A stretch of DNA of 44,415 bases from Chromatiales bacterium (GTDB taxonomy: Bacteria; Pseudomonadota; Gammaproteobacteria; SZUA-152): NCBI GenBank assembly GCA_026982555.1, contig JALSGT010000141.1, positions 1 to 44,415 of the forward strand, in the 5' to 3' direction. The notes beneath the pieces were generated by a model, which saw only the letters and a program-made list of their open reading frames with translations, did not search any database and was not told where the DNA came from. A program made the translations under genes and the position numbers. Numbering within the stretch: the first letter of the stretch is position 1; each line of letters opens with the position of its first letter. Below are positions 1-11,289 of this stretch, piece by piece.

Positions 1-51
1 AATAATCCTACATTCAAGGCTGGCAAAGCATTGAAAGATGCCGTAAACTAG
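1..51 (+). CDS. hupB: DNA-binding protein HU-beta, C-terminal end (5' truncated by window)
   Basis: Frame 1 reads NNPTFKAGKALKDAVN then TAG, matching the conserved HU C-terminus; located upstream of ppiD as is common in Gammaproteobacteria. Confidence 0.85.
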   Translation, partial: NNPTFKAGKALKDAVN

Positions 52-63
52 TCGGCTTTCCTG

Positions 64-139
64 GGGTGCTTAGCTCAGTTGGGAGAGCGTCGCCTTTACA
101 CGGCGAATGTCGGGGGTTCAAGTCCCTCAGCACCCACCA
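64..139 (+). tRNA. tRNA-Val (anticodon TAC)
   Basis: Cloverleaf: acceptor GGGTGCT/AGCACCC, anticodon stem CGCC-TTTACAC-GGCG, T-arm GGGGGTTCAAGTCCCT, encoded CCA. Confidence 0.95.
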
Positions 140-201
140 TTAGCTCATATTGAACGATATGCTTGAGTTGAGTGATTGGGTTAAAGCCAGGTTTTTGTTG
201 G

Positions 202-278
202 GGAGTGGTAGTTCAGTTGGTTAGAATACCGGCCTGTCACGCCGGGGGTCGCGGGTTCGAGTCCCGTCCACTCCGCCA
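202..278 (+). tRNA. tRNA-Asp (anticodon GTC)
   Basis: Acceptor GGAGTGG/CCACTCC, anticodon stem CCGGC-CTGTCAC-GCCGG, T-arm GCGGGTTCGAGTCCCGT, encoded CCA. Confidence 0.95.
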
Positions 279-292
279 CTATTAGTATTTAA

Positions 293-324
293 GGCGTTCC
301 TATCTGATGTGGGAGCGCCTTTTT
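293..324 (+). terminator. Rho-independent terminator after the tRNA pair
   Basis: GGCGTTCC-N10-GGGAGCGCC stem followed by TTTTT. Confidence 0.75.
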
Positions 325-477
325 ACTTTCTGCTGTTGAGCTCTTGAAGCGACTGATAAGATAACCATATCCGGAATATACCGGAACCTTAAGTGGAAAT
401 ATTCAGTCGAAACAACGGTCAGATAAAATATATTTTTACACTAAATACATATTCAGAATTAACCACGAAGAAAAAAT

Positions 478-2388
478 ATGCTGAGTTTTATTCGAGATCG
501 TGCCCAGGGTTGGATCGCCTGGGTAATAGTAGGTTTGCTAATAATCCCTTTTGCGCTTTGGGGTGTTAACGAATACGTTGGCGGTGGTGACAAGCTGGTG
601 GCGGCCACTGTTAATGGCACCGACATCGGGCAACGTGAATTTCAGCAGGCTTTTTATGATCAACGGGGTCGTATGCAGCAAATGCTGGGTGGCCAGTATG
701 ATGCGCAGCTTTTTGACCCACAGATAAAACAGCGGGTTATTAATGAACTGGTTGATCGTGAGTTGTTATTGCAAAATGCGGAAGAGATGGGTTTTCGGGT
801 CAGTGATCAAACAGTGGTGGCGGCGATTCAGAGTATTGAGGCCTTTCGTGAAGGTGGTGCCTTTTCTGTCAGTCTGTATCAGCAACAGTTACAAACCCAG
901 GGGCAATCACCCACTGCATTTGAACGTTATGTAAAACGCATTATGACTGCCGGACAATTGCCTGATGGTCTGGCAAGCTCGGCGTTTGTAACGGATGCGG
1001 AATTGGACGCAGTGATCAGACTGGAGAAACAGCAACGCGATTTTCAGTATTTTGTTTTGAGTACGTCACAATTTCGGGATGAATCGCTGGCTGATGACGC
1101 AGCAATCAAGAGTTATTATGAGCAACATGCGGACCGGTTTTTGACACCGGAGAAAGTGCGTGTTGAATATGTGGAATTGTCTGTTGCCGCATTAAAGAGT
1201 GACGAAGAGCCCAGCGAAGAAGAGTTACATGAATTTTATGAAACCAATCAGAATCAATTCAGTGTGGCGGAAGAACGTCAGGCCAGCCATATCCTGATTC
1301 AGTTGGAAGAAGGTGCCGATGAAGCGGCCATTGCGGCAGCACGCGAAAAAGCGGAAAGCCTGGTGACAAGACTGAATGCGGGTGAATCTTTTGAAAAACT
1401 GGCCAAAGAAAACTCGGATGACCCCGGCTCCGCCGAAACGGGAGGGGATCTGGGCTATTTTGGACGCGATATTATGGAGCCTGATTTTGAGGAAGTTGCT
1501 TTTTCTCTCAAGTTGAATGAAGTTAGCGAACCGGTATTGACCTCGTTTGGTTATCACATCATCAAAGTGACCGGGATTCGTGAGCGAGAGGTGAAACCTT
1601 TTGCCGACGTGCGTGATGACATTCTTGCGCAATTTCAAAACGATGCCGCAGAACGTGAATATTTTGAGCTGGCTGAAAAATTAACGAATCTGGCTTATGA
1701 AATGCCGGATTCTCTCAGTGAAACAGCAGACGAACTGGGGCTTGAACTCAAGCAAAGTCCATTTTTCGAAAGACATGGTGGTACCGGTGTATTTGCCAAT
1801 CCGCGTATTGTGGCCGCAGCTTACAGCGACGACGTATTGAAACAGGGTTTTAACAGTGAGCCTCTCGACGTTGATGAAAATCATGTGTTGGTGTTGCGTT
1901 TGCTGGAGCATCAAAAAGCGGACCGGCGTCCACTGAGTGATGTGACATCGCAAGTTAAACAATCGTTGATTCAGGAAAAGGCCCGTGAGGCAGCGAAGGC
2001 TGCCGGAGAAAAGGCCTTGCAGCAACTGGAGGCGGGAGAGTCTGCTGAAACTGTCAGCAAGGCATTGTCAGTAGACTGGAAGGATGCTGATGCGGTTATG
2101 CGTGATACAAAAGACCATGATACCCAGATTATCAAACAGGTCTTTCGTTTAACGCATCCGTCGTCACCCGATAGTCCACGTTATAGCGGCGTGGTATTGA
2201 ACTCAGGAGATTACGCTGTGATTCGCTTGAATAAAGTGGTTGATGGTGATCCGACCACAATGGATGTTGCTGAACGTGAAACGTTAAAACGCCGCTTAGC
2301 TGGTGAGCAGGGTGCCAATGCGCAATTGCATCTTATCTCGCGGCTTAAAGCTGATGCTAAAGTTATTGTGCAGAACGATGATTTGTAG
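478..2388 (+). CDS. ppiD: Peptidyl-prolyl cis-trans isomerase D (SurA N-terminal plus parvulin domain, membrane-anchored)
   Basis: N-terminal [29 protein letters not shown] anchor; parvulin core [14 protein letters not shown]...[34 protein letters not shown]; hupB-ppiD context. Confidence 0.95.
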   Translation: MLSFIRDRAQGWIAWVIVGLLIIPFALWGVNEYVGGGDKLVAATVNGTDIGQREFQQAFYDQRGRMQQMLGGQYDAQLFDPQIKQRVINELVDRELLLQNAEEMGFRVSDQTVVAAIQSIEAFREGGAFSVSLYQQQLQTQGQSPTAFERYVKRIMTAGQLPDGLASSAFVTDAELDAVIRLEKQQRDFQYFVLSTSQFRDESLADDAAIKSYYEQHADRFLTPEKVRVEYVELSVAALKSDEEPSEEELHEFYETNQNQFSVAEERQASHILIQLEEGADEAAIAAAREKAESLVTRLNAGESFEKLAKENSDDPGSAETGGDLGYFGRDIMEPDFEEVAFSLKLNEVSEPVLTSFGYHIIKVTGIREREVKPFADVRDDILAQFQNDAAEREYFELAEKLTNLAYEMPDSLSETADELGLELKQSPFFERHGGTGVFANPRIVAAAYSDDVLKQGFNSEPLDVDENHVLVLRLLEHQKADRRPLSDVTSQVKQSLIQEKAREAAKAAGEKALQQLEAGESAETVSKALSVDWKDADAVMRDTKDHDTQIIKQVFRLTHPSSPDSPRYSGVVLNSGDYAVIRLNKVVDGDPTTMDVAERETLKRRLAGEQGANAQLHLISRLKADAKVIVQNDDL

Positions 2389-2480
2389 TCATTGTCAGTA
2401 GTTGTGGTTAAAAGGGTGTTAACAATATTATCAAACTGCTTGTTTGTTATAACTTTTTGAAATATTGGGGAAGTTAACAA

Positions 2481-2975
2481 ATGAAAATAATTAGATTTAC
2501 CCCGTTATTTTTTGTTTGACGTTATTTTCTTGCGCGACCCAGTCTGTAAATAGAGTCGATTTTGAAAATTCTCTTTCATACGATTTTCGACTTGATATCG
2601 ATAAAATTAAGAAGTCGGGAGACTTTTTAGTGATTTCGGGGAAAAATAAAGAAAAAATTGTAATTTCTGAAAACCACCTGGATGAGATTCTAAATCAGAT
2701 TAAGCCATCGATAACAAGTTTAGAGTTTTTTTGATCAGGTTTACGATGAATCTATTAATAAACCCAAAGTGTCATCACAGGTAATTGATTTTAAAAATGG
2801 TTTTTTGGACCAGGAAGTAAAAAATAAACTTAAAAGAAATAAGAAAAACAGTGTGGTCTACCTTTGGGAGTTTCCAGGCAACAAATTTAAAATCATTGAG
2901 TTTGCAAATGGTAAAAATTATTTTTTAAGTATTTATGTAGAAAATTACGGTAAAAGTAACTTTTTGGCAGAATAA
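2481..2975 (+). pseudogene. Small lipoprotein gene broken by two frameshifts (MKIIRFTPLFF / LTLFSCATQSVNRVDF...ITSLEFF / DQVYDESINKPKVSSQVIDFKNGF...NFLAE)
   Basis: ATG at 2481 opens a signal peptide that runs to a stop at 2517. The lipobox-containing continuation (LTLFSC) is in another frame, up to a stop at 2732. The remainder resumes in the original frame. Both breaks lie at poly-T tracts. Confidence 0.6.
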
Positions 2976-2987
2976 GCGAGGTTTTTT

Positions 2988-3092
2988 ATGTCAAGTCTAT
3001 CTGAAGATGATCAAAACGATATAACAAGAGTGCTTGTTAAGTTGTATGGTGATCAAGCAAAGAGTGGGCCTGTAAACGACAGGGTGTACTAG
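2988..3092 (+). CDS. Short hypothetical ORF (MSSLSEDDQNDITRVLVKLYGDQAKSGPVNDRVY)
   Basis: ATG with upstream GCGAGG, 34 codons; AT-rich neighbourhood shared with the broken lipoprotein gene. Confidence 0.3.
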   Translation: MSSLSEDDQNDITRVLVKLYGDQAKSGPVNDRVY

Positions 3093-3096
3093 GCGT

Positions 3097-3116
3097 GCAT
3101 TTTTTGGCCAAAATGC
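3097..3116. terminator. Inverted repeat between convergent ORFs, possible bidirectional terminator
   Basis: GCATTTT-TTGGCC-AAAATGC, 7-bp arms. Confidence 0.4.
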
Positions 3117-3200
3117 TAAATTTTCGCTTTTAGTTGTCTCATAATCCCGGTAAACAGCCGTTAAATTTTTTCCATCCCTGGAATGCTATTGCTGTTTTCT

Positions 3201-3986
3201 TCAGTTTGATTGCGCCATGCCAGTGATGTTGTAACCGCCGTCCACATAAGTAATCTCACCGGTAATCCCGGAAGCCAGGTCGGAGCAAAGGAAGGCTGCT
3301 GCATTGCCGACCTCTTCGATACTGACATTGCGTCGCAGTGGTGTGTTTTGTGCGCTGTAGTTCAGCATGGATTTGAAGTTTTTGATGCCTGCTGCCGCGA
3401 GTGTACGAATAGGTCCGGCGGAGATGGCGTTAACGCGGATATTCTCTGGTCCTAAGTTGGCGGCCATGTAACGCACGTTGGCTTCCAGGCTGGCCTTGGC
3501 CAGGCCCATCACATTGTAGTTGGGCAGTACCCGCTCGGCACCCAGATAACTCAGTGTCAACAGCGCGGCATTACGTCCCTGCATCATGTTGCGCGCGCCT
3601 TTCGCCAGTGCGGCAAAGCTATAGGAGCTGATTTCGTGCGCGGTGTTGAAGCCTTCGCGGGTCACGCTGTCAAGGTATTCGCCTTCCAGCTCTTCACGCG
3701 GGGCATAGGCTACTGAGTGAATCAGAATATCCAGGTGATCCCAGAAATCATCCAGTTTTTCAAAGACTGTGGTGATCTCTTCATCGCTGGCGACATCGCA
3801 CGGCAGCACAATGTCTGAACCGCATTCAGCGGCGAGTTTTTCCACCCGACCTTGTAGTTTTTCGTTTTGGTAAGTGAAGGCCAGTTCGGCGCCTTCGCGG
3901 TGCATCGCCTGGGCAATGCCCCAGGCGATGGAACGATTACTGGCGCAGCCGACGATCAGCGCGCGTTTGCCATTTAAGAATCCCAT
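3201..3986 (-). CDS. fabI: Enoyl-[acyl-carrier-protein] reductase (NADH), FabI type
   Basis: [64 protein letters not shown]; start chosen at the MGFLNGKRA Met rather than the longer ORF. Confidence 0.95.
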   Translation of the reverse strand: MGFLNGKRALIVGCASNRSIAWGIAQAMHREGAELAFTYQNEKLQGRVEKLAAECGSDIVLPCDVASDEEITTVFEKLDDFWDHLDILIHSVAYAPREELEGEYLDSVTREGFNTAHEISSYSFAALAKGARNMMQGRNAALLTLSYLGAERVLPNYNVMGLAKASLEANVRYMAANLGPENIRVNAISAGPIRTLAAAGIKNFKSMLNYSAQNTPLRRNVSIEEVGNAAAFLCSDLASGITGEITYVDGGYNITGMAQSN

Positions 3987-4236
3987 GGTGGATATCCTTT
4001 TTTGATTGGTGTCTGTTATGTGGGGCAGGGCCGCAACAGGTTTGTGTGAATACCCTGCCTTAAGTTGTCGTATTATACGCAATGGTGCTCCAAAAGTGGT
4101 ACGTTTTGTCCGTCCATGAGTGATTGGGTCTGCGGCCAGGTGATGGATGTTTATGCGGTGTGTTTTCAATCGGTGAGGAGAAGGGTTTGATATCCAGGTT
4201 GCGAAGAGTCGGATGGTTTATCGGGGCCACAATAAA

Positions 4237-6255
4237 ATGACGAATCCCTTGCTGAAAATAGACTCTTTGCAAACCAGCTTTGTCACTGTGGATGGCATGG
4301 TGCATGCGGTGGATGGTATTAGTCTGGAAATACAACGGGGGCAAACGTTTGCGCTGCTGGGTGAATCCGGCTGTGGAAAATCCATGACAGCATTGTCTAC
4401 CATGCGCTTGCTGCCTGAGCCCGCTGGGCGTATTACCCAGGGCAGTATTTGTCTCAATGGGGATGATTTATTGCAATTGTCGGAAATGGCCATGCGTAAT
4501 GTGCGCGGCAAACGCATTGCGATGATATTTCAGGAGCCCATGAGCAGTCTGAACCCGGTGCTGACTATCGGCTCGCAAATCGCCGAAAGTATATGCGGGC
4601 AAAATAATGCACAGGCGGTACGCGCTCGTGTGTTGGCGCTGCTGGATGCTGTGGGTATTCCCGATCCTGCGCAACGTTACCATGAGTACCCGCATCAACT
4701 GTCAGGTGGCATGAAGCAGCGGGTGATGATTGCTGTCGCGCTTGCGGGTGAGCCGGACTTGTTGATTGCTGATGAGCCTACTACGGCGCTGGACGTGACG
4801 ATTCAGGCACAAGTGCTGAGTCTTATGCGCCAATTGCAAAAAGATACGGGTATGGCCATTCTGCTGATTACGCATGATCTTGGTGTCGTGTCAGAAATGG
4901 CAGACCGTGTGGCAGTGATGTATGCCGGACAAATTGTGGAAGAAGCGGATCGCGCTGCATTTTTTACCAACCCTCAACACCCTTATTCAAAAAAACTGTT
5001 TGCCTCCCTGCCTGACATAAAAAAACGTGGGCAACGCTTGGAGATAATACCGGGGAGTGTACCCTCGTTGGCTACCGGGTTTAGCGGGTGTCGCTTTGTG
5101 GATCGTTGTGACGACGCAATTGATGTCTGTCATGTCCAGTCACCCGGGTGGGTCACAACGGCATCATCGGGTGGTGTGCGTTGTTTTAAATTTGAGATGA
5201 CCTATCAACAGCAGTTTTCAATAGCGGATAAAAAAGAAACAGCGCCGGGCCGTGGTGCTGAACAATCAGTAAAAAGTAATAAGACATTGTTGGCGGTTCA
5301 TGGACTCAAGGTGCATTTTCCCATTCGCAAAGGTGTGTTGCAACGGGTGGTGAACCATGTCAAAGCGGTGGATGACATTTCTTTATCGATTCCTGAAGGC
5401 CATACACTGGCATTGGTGGGTGAGTCAGGCTGCGGTAAAACCACAGCAGGAAAAAGTATTTTACAATTGGTGAAACCGACTGCGGGCAAAGTGCAATTTG
5501 CAAACAGGGAGTTTACGGCTTTGTCACAGGCACAATTACGCCAGCACCGCAGTGATATTCAGATTATTTTTCAAGACCCCTTTTCCTCCATGAATCCGCG
5601 TATGGTGGTGACGGATATCATTGAAGAAGGGATGATCATTCAGGGATTAGGCGGTGACGCACAGGCGCGTGCTGTGCGTGTTGACCAACTGTTGGAACAA
5701 GTGGGTTTGTCAGCCGACAGTAAATATCGTTATCCACATGAGTTTTCCGGTGGCCAGCGTCAGCGTATCTGTATTGCTCGCGCTTTGGCGGTAGACCCTA
5801 AACTGATTATTTGTGATGAACCCACCAGTGCGCTGGATGTTTCTGTGCAGGCACAAATTCTTAATCTGTTGAAAGACCTGCAAGATGAGCTGGGTCTGGC
5901 GTATTTGTTTATTACGCACGATTTATCGGTTGTGGAATATTTGGCACACGAGGTGGCCGTAATGTATCTGGGGCGCATTGTAGAGCAGGGTGATGTGCAG
6001 GATGTCATGGAAAACCCGTTGCATCCTTACACTAAAGCATTACTGGCTGCTGTACCGGTCATTGAAAAATCAACCAAAGGTGTTGAACGTGGCATTGTCA
6101 GTGTGCAGGGTGAAATGCCGTCGCCGATCAATCCGCCCTCGGGGTGCCACTTTCACCCGCGTTGCACTCAATCTATGCCGGAATGCAAACAATGTTATCC
6201 CGACCCACGGTTTTTAAGTGAAGGACATATGGCGCGTTGTTTTCTTTATGGATAA
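4237..6255 (+). CDS. yejF: Fused dipeptide/oligopeptide-type ABC transporter ATP-binding protein (two NBDs, YejF-like)
   Basis: Two Walker A ([20 protein letters not shown]), two signature motifs ([16 protein letters not shown]), two oligopeptide C-terminal Cys-rich tails. Confidence 0.85.
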   Translation: MTNPLLKIDSLQTSFVTVDGMVHAVDGISLEIQRGQTFALLGESGCGKSMTALSTMRLLPEPAGRITQGSICLNGDDLLQLSEMAMRNVRGKRIAMIFQEPMSSLNPVLTIGSQIAESICGQNNAQAVRARVLALLDAVGIPDPAQRYHEYPHQLSGGMKQRVMIAVALAGEPDLLIADEPTTALDVTIQAQVLSLMRQLQKDTGMAILLITHDLGVVSEMADRVAVMYAGQIVEEADRAAFFTNPQHPYSKKLFASLPDIKKRGQRLEIIPGSVPSLATGFSGCRFVDRCDDAIDVCHVQSPGWVTTASSGGVRCFKFEMTYQQQFSIADKKETAPGRGAEQSVKSNKTLLAVHGLKVHFPIRKGVLQRVVNHVKAVDDISLSIPEGHTLALVGESGCGKTTAGKSILQLVKPTAGKVQFANREFTALSQAQLRQHRSDIQIIFQDPFSSMNPRMVVTDIIEEGMIIQGLGGDAQARAVRVDQLLEQVGLSADSKYRYPHEFSGGQRQRICIARALAVDPKLIICDEPTSALDVSVQAQILNLLKDLQDELGLAYLFITHDLSVVEYLAHEVAVMYLGRIVEQGDVQDVMENPLHPYTKALLAAVPVIEKSTKGVERGIVSVQGEMPSPINPPSGCHFHPRCTQSMPECKQCYPDPRFLSEGHMARCFLYG

Positions 6256-6317
6256 AAAGGCAACGCACATTTTTGTATTGTCATAAAGGGTTGCTTTAAT
6301 AATGGTGGTGGTAAAGT

Positions 6318-8123
6318 TTAAGATTGCTGTGTTATATCCACATACAGCGTCAACCGCTGCCCGGGTTGCAGGTATTTGCCTTTTTTCAGCGAATTCCACT
6401 GTCGAAGCTTGGCGATGGTAACGCTGAATTTCTGTGCGATGCGTGCCAGTGAATCACCTTTGCGTACGCGGTAATGCACCTGTTGGTGGGTGGCACTACG
6501 TGGCAGGGAGACAAATTGTCTGTCTGCACGACTGGGTTTTTTTGTCCAGATTACCAGTTGCTGGCCGGGCTTGAGTGTATCTTTGGGTGACATGCCGTTC
6601 CATGAGGCGAGCTGGCTGACTTTGACGTTGTATTTGCGTGAAATATCCCAGAAGGTGTCGCCGCGTTTGACGGTGTGATGTAGTTTATGGCCGTTACGTT
6701 TAGTGCCTTGCAGGGCGACGCGACGGCGGTCTTCGCTCAGGTAGTGTTTGAGGTTTTTGGTGGCCACGGGGATGATAATGCTTTGTCCTGCGCGTATCCA
6801 CTTGTCGCGGATATTGTTGACTTCTTGCAGCAGTGCCACGGAGGTTTGAAATTTACGTGCAATGTGGCCGAGCGTTTCGCCTTCACGAATGCGGTGTCGT
6901 TCCCAGCGTACACGGTCCTTTTTGTCGATTTTGGCCAGGGCTGTACGAAATGTTTCTGCTTTATGGATGGGCAGTAACAGGGTGTGTGGTCCCTTGGGGT
7001 CGGTGGCCCAGCGATTGTAGGCGGGGTTGAGTTGATACATGGTTTCGATGGGCAGTTCGGCCAGTTCGGCGGCCAGAGCCAGGTCAATCTGTGAGCCGAC
7101 ATCAACATGTTCGAGGTAGGGTTTGTCGGGAATAGAGGTGAGCGTTACACCATGGGCTTTATAATGTTGGACGATGGCGCTGATGGCGAGCAGTTTGGGG
7201 ACATAGCCTTGGGTTTCCTTCGGTAGGTCCAGCGACCAGAAGTCGGTGGGGCGACCTTTCTTTTTGTTCTTTTTCACGGCGCGTGCTACGCGGCCTTCGC
7301 CGGAGTTATAGGAAGCCAGTGCCAGCAGCCAGTCGCCGTCGAAACGTTTGTGCAGGCGTTCAAGATAATCCAGTGCGGCTTTGGTGGCTTTGGGTATGTC
7401 GCGTCGGCCGTCATACCACCAGTTTTGTTTCAGACCGTAGTGTTTGCCGGTGGAGGGGATGAATTGCCAGATGCCAGCGGCCCGGCCAGAGGAGTAGGCG
7501 AAGGGCTGGAAGGCACTTTCCACTACGGGCAGCAGTGCAATTTCCATGGGCATGCCACGAGCTTCGACTTCTTGCACGATGTCATAAAGGAAAGGGCGGG
7601 CACGTTCTGCTACGCGGTCGAGATAAGGCTGGTGTTTGGCGTACCACTCGATATAGGGGCGAACCAGTGGGTGCTCCTGGCTGCCTAGCTGGAAGCCGCT
7701 GCGCAGGCGGTGCCAGAGGTCTTTGTTTTTAAGTGGATTTTCAGGCTGGCTTTCGGGTTGGGCGAGTGGAGTGATGGTGTTGTCGTGACCGGTATCGCGA
7801 CGTGCTTCTTCGATTGTCCACGGTTCATCGGTGCTGTTATCGGATTCCTGATTTGCCACCAGTGCCCACCAGGGGGTGGCGGTGTCGGGCACGTAAGGCA
7901 GGTGCCGGGAACGGTGTCTGATGGTCGATGTGTCAGCAGTATTTGTGCTGCTCGTTGGTTGCGCTGTTGTAACGAGGGGAGTATCGGCGCTTGTGTTGAC
8001 CGTTGTGTCAGTGTTTTTTGTATCGGCAGATTCCCCTGTTTTGGTTAAACCGGCCAGGCTTGCACACCCAGCCAGTAATAGTATGAGCAGTGAAGTGACA
8101 AGGCGTAAAAATGAAAATGACAT
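6318..8123 (-). CDS. mltD: Membrane-bound lytic murein transglycosylase D-like lipoprotein with three LysM repeats
   Basis: Lipobox LLLAGC; SLT core ALLPVVESAFQPFAYSSGRAAGIWQFIPSTGKHYGL; three C-terminal LysM units. Confidence 0.9.
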   Translation of the reverse strand: MSFSFLRLVTSLLILLLAGCASLAGLTKTGESADTKNTDTTVNTSADTPLVTTAQPTSSTNTADTSTIRHRSRHLPYVPDTATPWWALVANQESDNSTDEPWTIEEARRDTGHDNTITPLAQPESQPENPLKNKDLWHRLRSGFQLGSQEHPLVRPYIEWYAKHQPYLDRVAERARPFLYDIVQEVEARGMPMEIALLPVVESAFQPFAYSSGRAAGIWQFIPSTGKHYGLKQNWWYDGRRDIPKATKAALDYLERLHKRFDGDWLLALASYNSGEGRVARAVKKNKKKGRPTDFWSLDLPKETQGYVPKLLAISAIVQHYKAHGVTLTSIPDKPYLEHVDVGSQIDLALAAELAELPIETMYQLNPAYNRWATDPKGPHTLLLPIHKAETFRTALAKIDKKDRVRWERHRIREGETLGHIARKFQTSVALLQEVNNIRDKWIRAGQSIIIPVATKNLKHYLSEDRRRVALQGTKRNGHKLHHTVKRGDTFWDISRKYNVKVSQLASWNGMSPKDTLKPGQQLVIWTKKPSRADRQFVSLPRSATHQQVHYRVRKGDSLARIAQKFSVTIAKLRQWNSLKKGKYLQPGQRLTLYVDITQQS

Positions 8124-8237
8124 ATTGAGTTTTCTTGGATGAGTGTTTACGGGGATTTGAGAGACAAGACAAGTAGTTAGACGATTATGACAATAAATGT
8201 GTTCCACGTCATGTTGTCGGCCAGGGAGGCTTGTTTT

Positions 8238-9032
8238 TTAATCCAGGGTATCTTTCCAATGGCGCACTGTGGCAAAAACCTCAGTACTTGTGTGTAGTTT
8301 GCGACCGGAAAAGCCCTCGGCAGCACGAACGACTCCGGCTTGCTCACAGCGCAAAAAGGGGTTGGTGGCTTTTTCGTCCCCCAGTGATGAGGGCACGGTG
8401 GCCTGGCCCCGTTCGCGCTGCTGTCGCACGGTTTGCTGGCGTGCCTGGAGGGCGAGGTTATCAGGTTCGACAATGCGGGCGAAGGCCAGATTGTCTGTCG
8501 TATATTCGTGGGCGCAGTAGACCCGGGTGTCATCGGGCAGGGAGGCGATCTGGCTCAGTGAATCGTGCATTTGCGCTGGTGTGCCTTCAAAAAGGCGGCC
8601 ACAGCCACCGGCAAACAGGGTGTCACCGACGAAAATCATGCCGTGTCCGTCAATATTGCTGGCCGGGTGATAATAGGCGATGTGTCCGGCAGTGTGGCCG
8701 GGTACGTGCAAAACCTGGAAATCCGCCGCCAGTGCCTCGATGTGTACAGGGTCGCCTTCGGCCAGCGGTTGGCTGACGTGGGAGATAGTTTCACAGGCAG
8801 GACCGTAAACCGGCATAGGCCAGCGGGTCAGCAGTTCTTCAATACCACCGACATGATCCCAATGATGGTGGGTGATCAAAATGGCTACCGGTTTCAGTGA
8901 TTGTGCGGTAATGGCGGCGATGACCGGGGTGGCGTCGCCGGGATCGACGATAACCACTTGCGGTTGCTCCGGGTGTCGGATCAACCAGATGTAATTATCT
9001 TCAAAGGCAGTGATAGTGTGGACAGTGAGCAT
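8238..9032 (-). CDS. gloB: Hydroxyacylglutathione hydrolase (glyoxalase II)
   Basis: THHHWDHVGG metal motif, FVGDTLFAGGCGRLFEGTPAQM, CAHEYT. Confidence 0.95.
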   Translation of the reverse strand: MLTVHTITAFEDNYIWLIRHPEQPQVVIVDPGDATPVIAAITAQSLKPVAILITHHHWDHVGGIEELLTRWPMPVYGPACETISHVSQPLAEGDPVHIEALAADFQVLHVPGHTAGHIAYYHPASNIDGHGMIFVGDTLFAGGCGRLFEGTPAQMHDSLSQIASLPDDTRVYCAHEYTTDNLAFARIVEPDNLALQARQQTVRQQRERGQATVPSSLGDEKATNPFLRCEQAGVVRAAEGFSGRKLHTSTEVFATVRHWKDTLD

Positions 9033-9223
9033 GTGCTGGTCTCTGTAACGTGTACCGGGAAGCGGTGAGTTTACGTGAAGTGCTGCGTGTCTGCATTGCC
9101 GGGGGGGATTCGACTGGTGATGAGGTGGCAGAGCAGGTATCGTTACGCAGTGCGCTTGCTACGAATATTGTTCGTGAATGGCTGACCCCTAATCCACCCC
9201 AAGTAATTTTTTGATCAATTATC

Positions 9224-10069
9224 GTGTTATCAGCCCTTAAAAAACGTATTGCCCGCTGGACAAAATGTGAGCCTTCGCAGGTGACGCGACAGCGTCTGCG
9301 AGCCTGGTTTACTCATTTGCCCGGGCGCTGGTTGCAGGCGGAGGAGCGTGCGCAGTTGCGGACGATTTTGCCGACGCTGTTTGGTTATCACCTGTTGCAA
9401 TTGGGCGATGTGTATTCCAAAGACTGCCTGACCAGTACACGTATTCCGCATTGCATGGTGCTGGATGAGTGGTTGCAAGACACGCCGCCTGCTGGTGAGT
9501 GTGCGCGTAATGAAATTCGTGGTTCTCTGGAATGGTTACCCGTTGCCACAGACTCTCTGGATACTGTGGTTATGCCGCATACGCTGGAATTCACCAATGA
9601 TCCGCATCAGGTTTTACGTGAGGTGGATCGTGTTCTGATTCCTGAAGGTCATGTGGTGATTCTTGCGTTTAATCCCTGGAGTTTGTGGATGATTTGGCGC
9701 GTGGTTTTGTGTTGGCGTGGCAAGCCACCCTGGTGTGGTCGTTTTATCAGTCAGTCACGCTTGAAGGACTGGTTGCAATTGCTGGGCTTCGACATTGTTG
9801 ATGCGCGGCGGTATTTTTTTCGACCACCATTGAGTCACAAAGGGGTGATGCGGCGATTACGGTTTCTGGATCGTATTGGCCGACGCTGGGTACCGTTTTT
9901 TGGTGCCGGCTATGTGGTGGTGGCGCGTAAACGAGTGGCGACGCTAACCCCCATCAAACCACGCTGGCGGCCTGCGCGCCGGCACATTGCGCCGGCAGGA
10001 CTGGCGGGTAATTCACGTACACTGGGTAAACAGCCTGTTGTTGAGAGAGAAACTATCGATTATGAGTAA
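9224..10069 (+). CDS. SAM-dependent class I methyltransferase
   Basis: [54 protein letters not shown] start; gloB/rnhA neighbourhood. Confidence 0.8.
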   Translation: MLSALKKRIARWTKCEPSQVTRQRLRAWFTHLPGRWLQAEERAQLRTILPTLFGYHLLQLGDVYSKDCLTSTRIPHCMVLDEWLQDTPPAGECARNEIRGSLEWLPVATDSLDTVVMPHTLEFTNDPHQVLREVDRVLIPEGHVVILAFNPWSLWMIWRVVLCWRGKPPWCGRFISQSRLKDWLQLLGFDIVDARRYFFRPPLSHKGVMRRLRFLDRIGRRWVPFFGAGYVVVARKRVATLTPIKPRWRPARRHIAPAGLAGNSRTLGKQPVVERETIDYE

Positions 10070-10499
10070 ACAAGCCGTAGAAATTTTTAGTGATGGTGCC
10101 TGTCGAGGGAACCCTGGTCCGGGTGGCTGGGGAGTGGTGCTGCGTTTTAACGGCAGTGAAAAAGAACTGTATGGTGGTGAGGCGGAAACCACTAATAATC
10201 GTATGGAGCTGATGGCGGCTATTAGTGGTTTGGAAAGTTTGAAAAAGCCCTGCAATGTGGTACTGACGACAGATTCACAATATGTAATGAAAGGTGCGAC
10301 AGAATGGATGAAGGGCTGGAAACGTAAAGGCTGGATGACGGCGGCCAAAAAGCCAGTGAAAAATGTGGATTTGTGGCAGCGTCTGGAAAGTGCGCTGCAA
10401 CCGCACGACGTAAAATGGTGCTGGGTGCGTGGTCATACCGGGCATCCGGAAAATGAACGTGCCGATGCGCTGGCGAATCGGGGTGTGGATGAGTTGTAG
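10062..10499 (+). CDS. rnhA: Ribonuclease HI
   Basis: [60 protein letters not shown]. Confidence 0.97.
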   Translation: MSKQAVEIFSDGACRGNPGPGGWGVVLRFNGSEKELYGGEAETTNNRMELMAAISGLESLKKPCNVVLTTDSQYVMKGATEWMKGWKRKGWMTAAKKPVKNVDLWQRLESALQPHDVKWCWVRGHTGHPENERADALANRGVDEL

Positions 10500-10565
10500 T
10501 ATCACTGTTCAGTTTGTTAGCGTTTAATTCACATTTTAGCCAAAAATAGAGAGCCATAAAAAACC

Positions 10566-11279
10566 ATGCGTCAAATTGTTCTGGATACAGAAACCACTGG
10601 CCTGGAGCCTGCACAAGGCCACCGCATTATTGAAATCGGTTGTGTGGAAATTATTGATCGTCGCCTGACCGGCAATCACTATCACCAGTATTTGCAGCCG
10701 GATCGTGAAATCGATGAGGGTGCCATCGAGGTGCATGGCATCAGTAATGAATTTTTGCAGGACAAACCCCGTTTTGCTGATGTGGTGAGCGATTTTATGG
10801 ATTTTGTGCGCGGGGCAGAACTGGTGATCCATAACGCGCCTTTCGATGTCGGTTTTTTAAATAATGAATTGAAACTGCTGGATTGGTCCGATGGAAACAT
10901 AGAAACAAATTGTACCGTGCTGGACACGCTGGCCCTGGCGCGCAAGATGCACCCAGGACAAAAAAACAATCTGGATGCTTTATGTAAGCGCTACGAAGTG
11001 AAGAATGCGCACCGCGAGTTACACGGTGCATTGTTGGATGCAGAAATTCTTGCCGACGTTTATTTGCTAATGACGGGCGGGCAGACTGATTTGTTGCTGG
11101 CCGGGCAGAACAATGAGTCGCAATCCAACGCAGGTGAAATACGTCGGTTATCAGGTGAGCGACCACGTTTGCGCGTAATACAGGCTAGCAAGGTGGAAAC
11201 GGCGGCACATGAGGCGCGGTTACAAGGCATCAGTCAATCCAGCGGTGGTGCGTGTTTGTGGCAACAGGAAAAAAATTAA
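10566..11279 (+). CDS. dnaQ: DNA polymerase III epsilon subunit (3'-5' exonuclease)
   Basis: VLDTETTGLEP, HNAPFDVGFLNNEL, HRELHGALLDAEILADVYL (DEDDh motifs). Confidence 0.96.
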   Translation: MRQIVLDTETTGLEPAQGHRIIEIGCVEIIDRRLTGNHYHQYLQPDREIDEGAIEVHGISNEFLQDKPRFADVVSDFMDFVRGAELVIHNAPFDVGFLNNELKLLDWSDGNIETNCTVLDTLALARKMHPGQKNNLDALCKRYEVKNAHRELHGALLDAEILADVYLLMTGGQTDLLLAGQNNESQSNAGEIRRLSGERPRLRVIQASKVETAAHEARLQGISQSSGGACLWQQEKN

Positions 11280-11289
11280 ACAAAGTTTT

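Noticed and set aside
8231-8776. 181-aa plus-strand ORF opposite gloB
   Set aside because: Arg/Cys-rich shadow translation of a clear gloB gene
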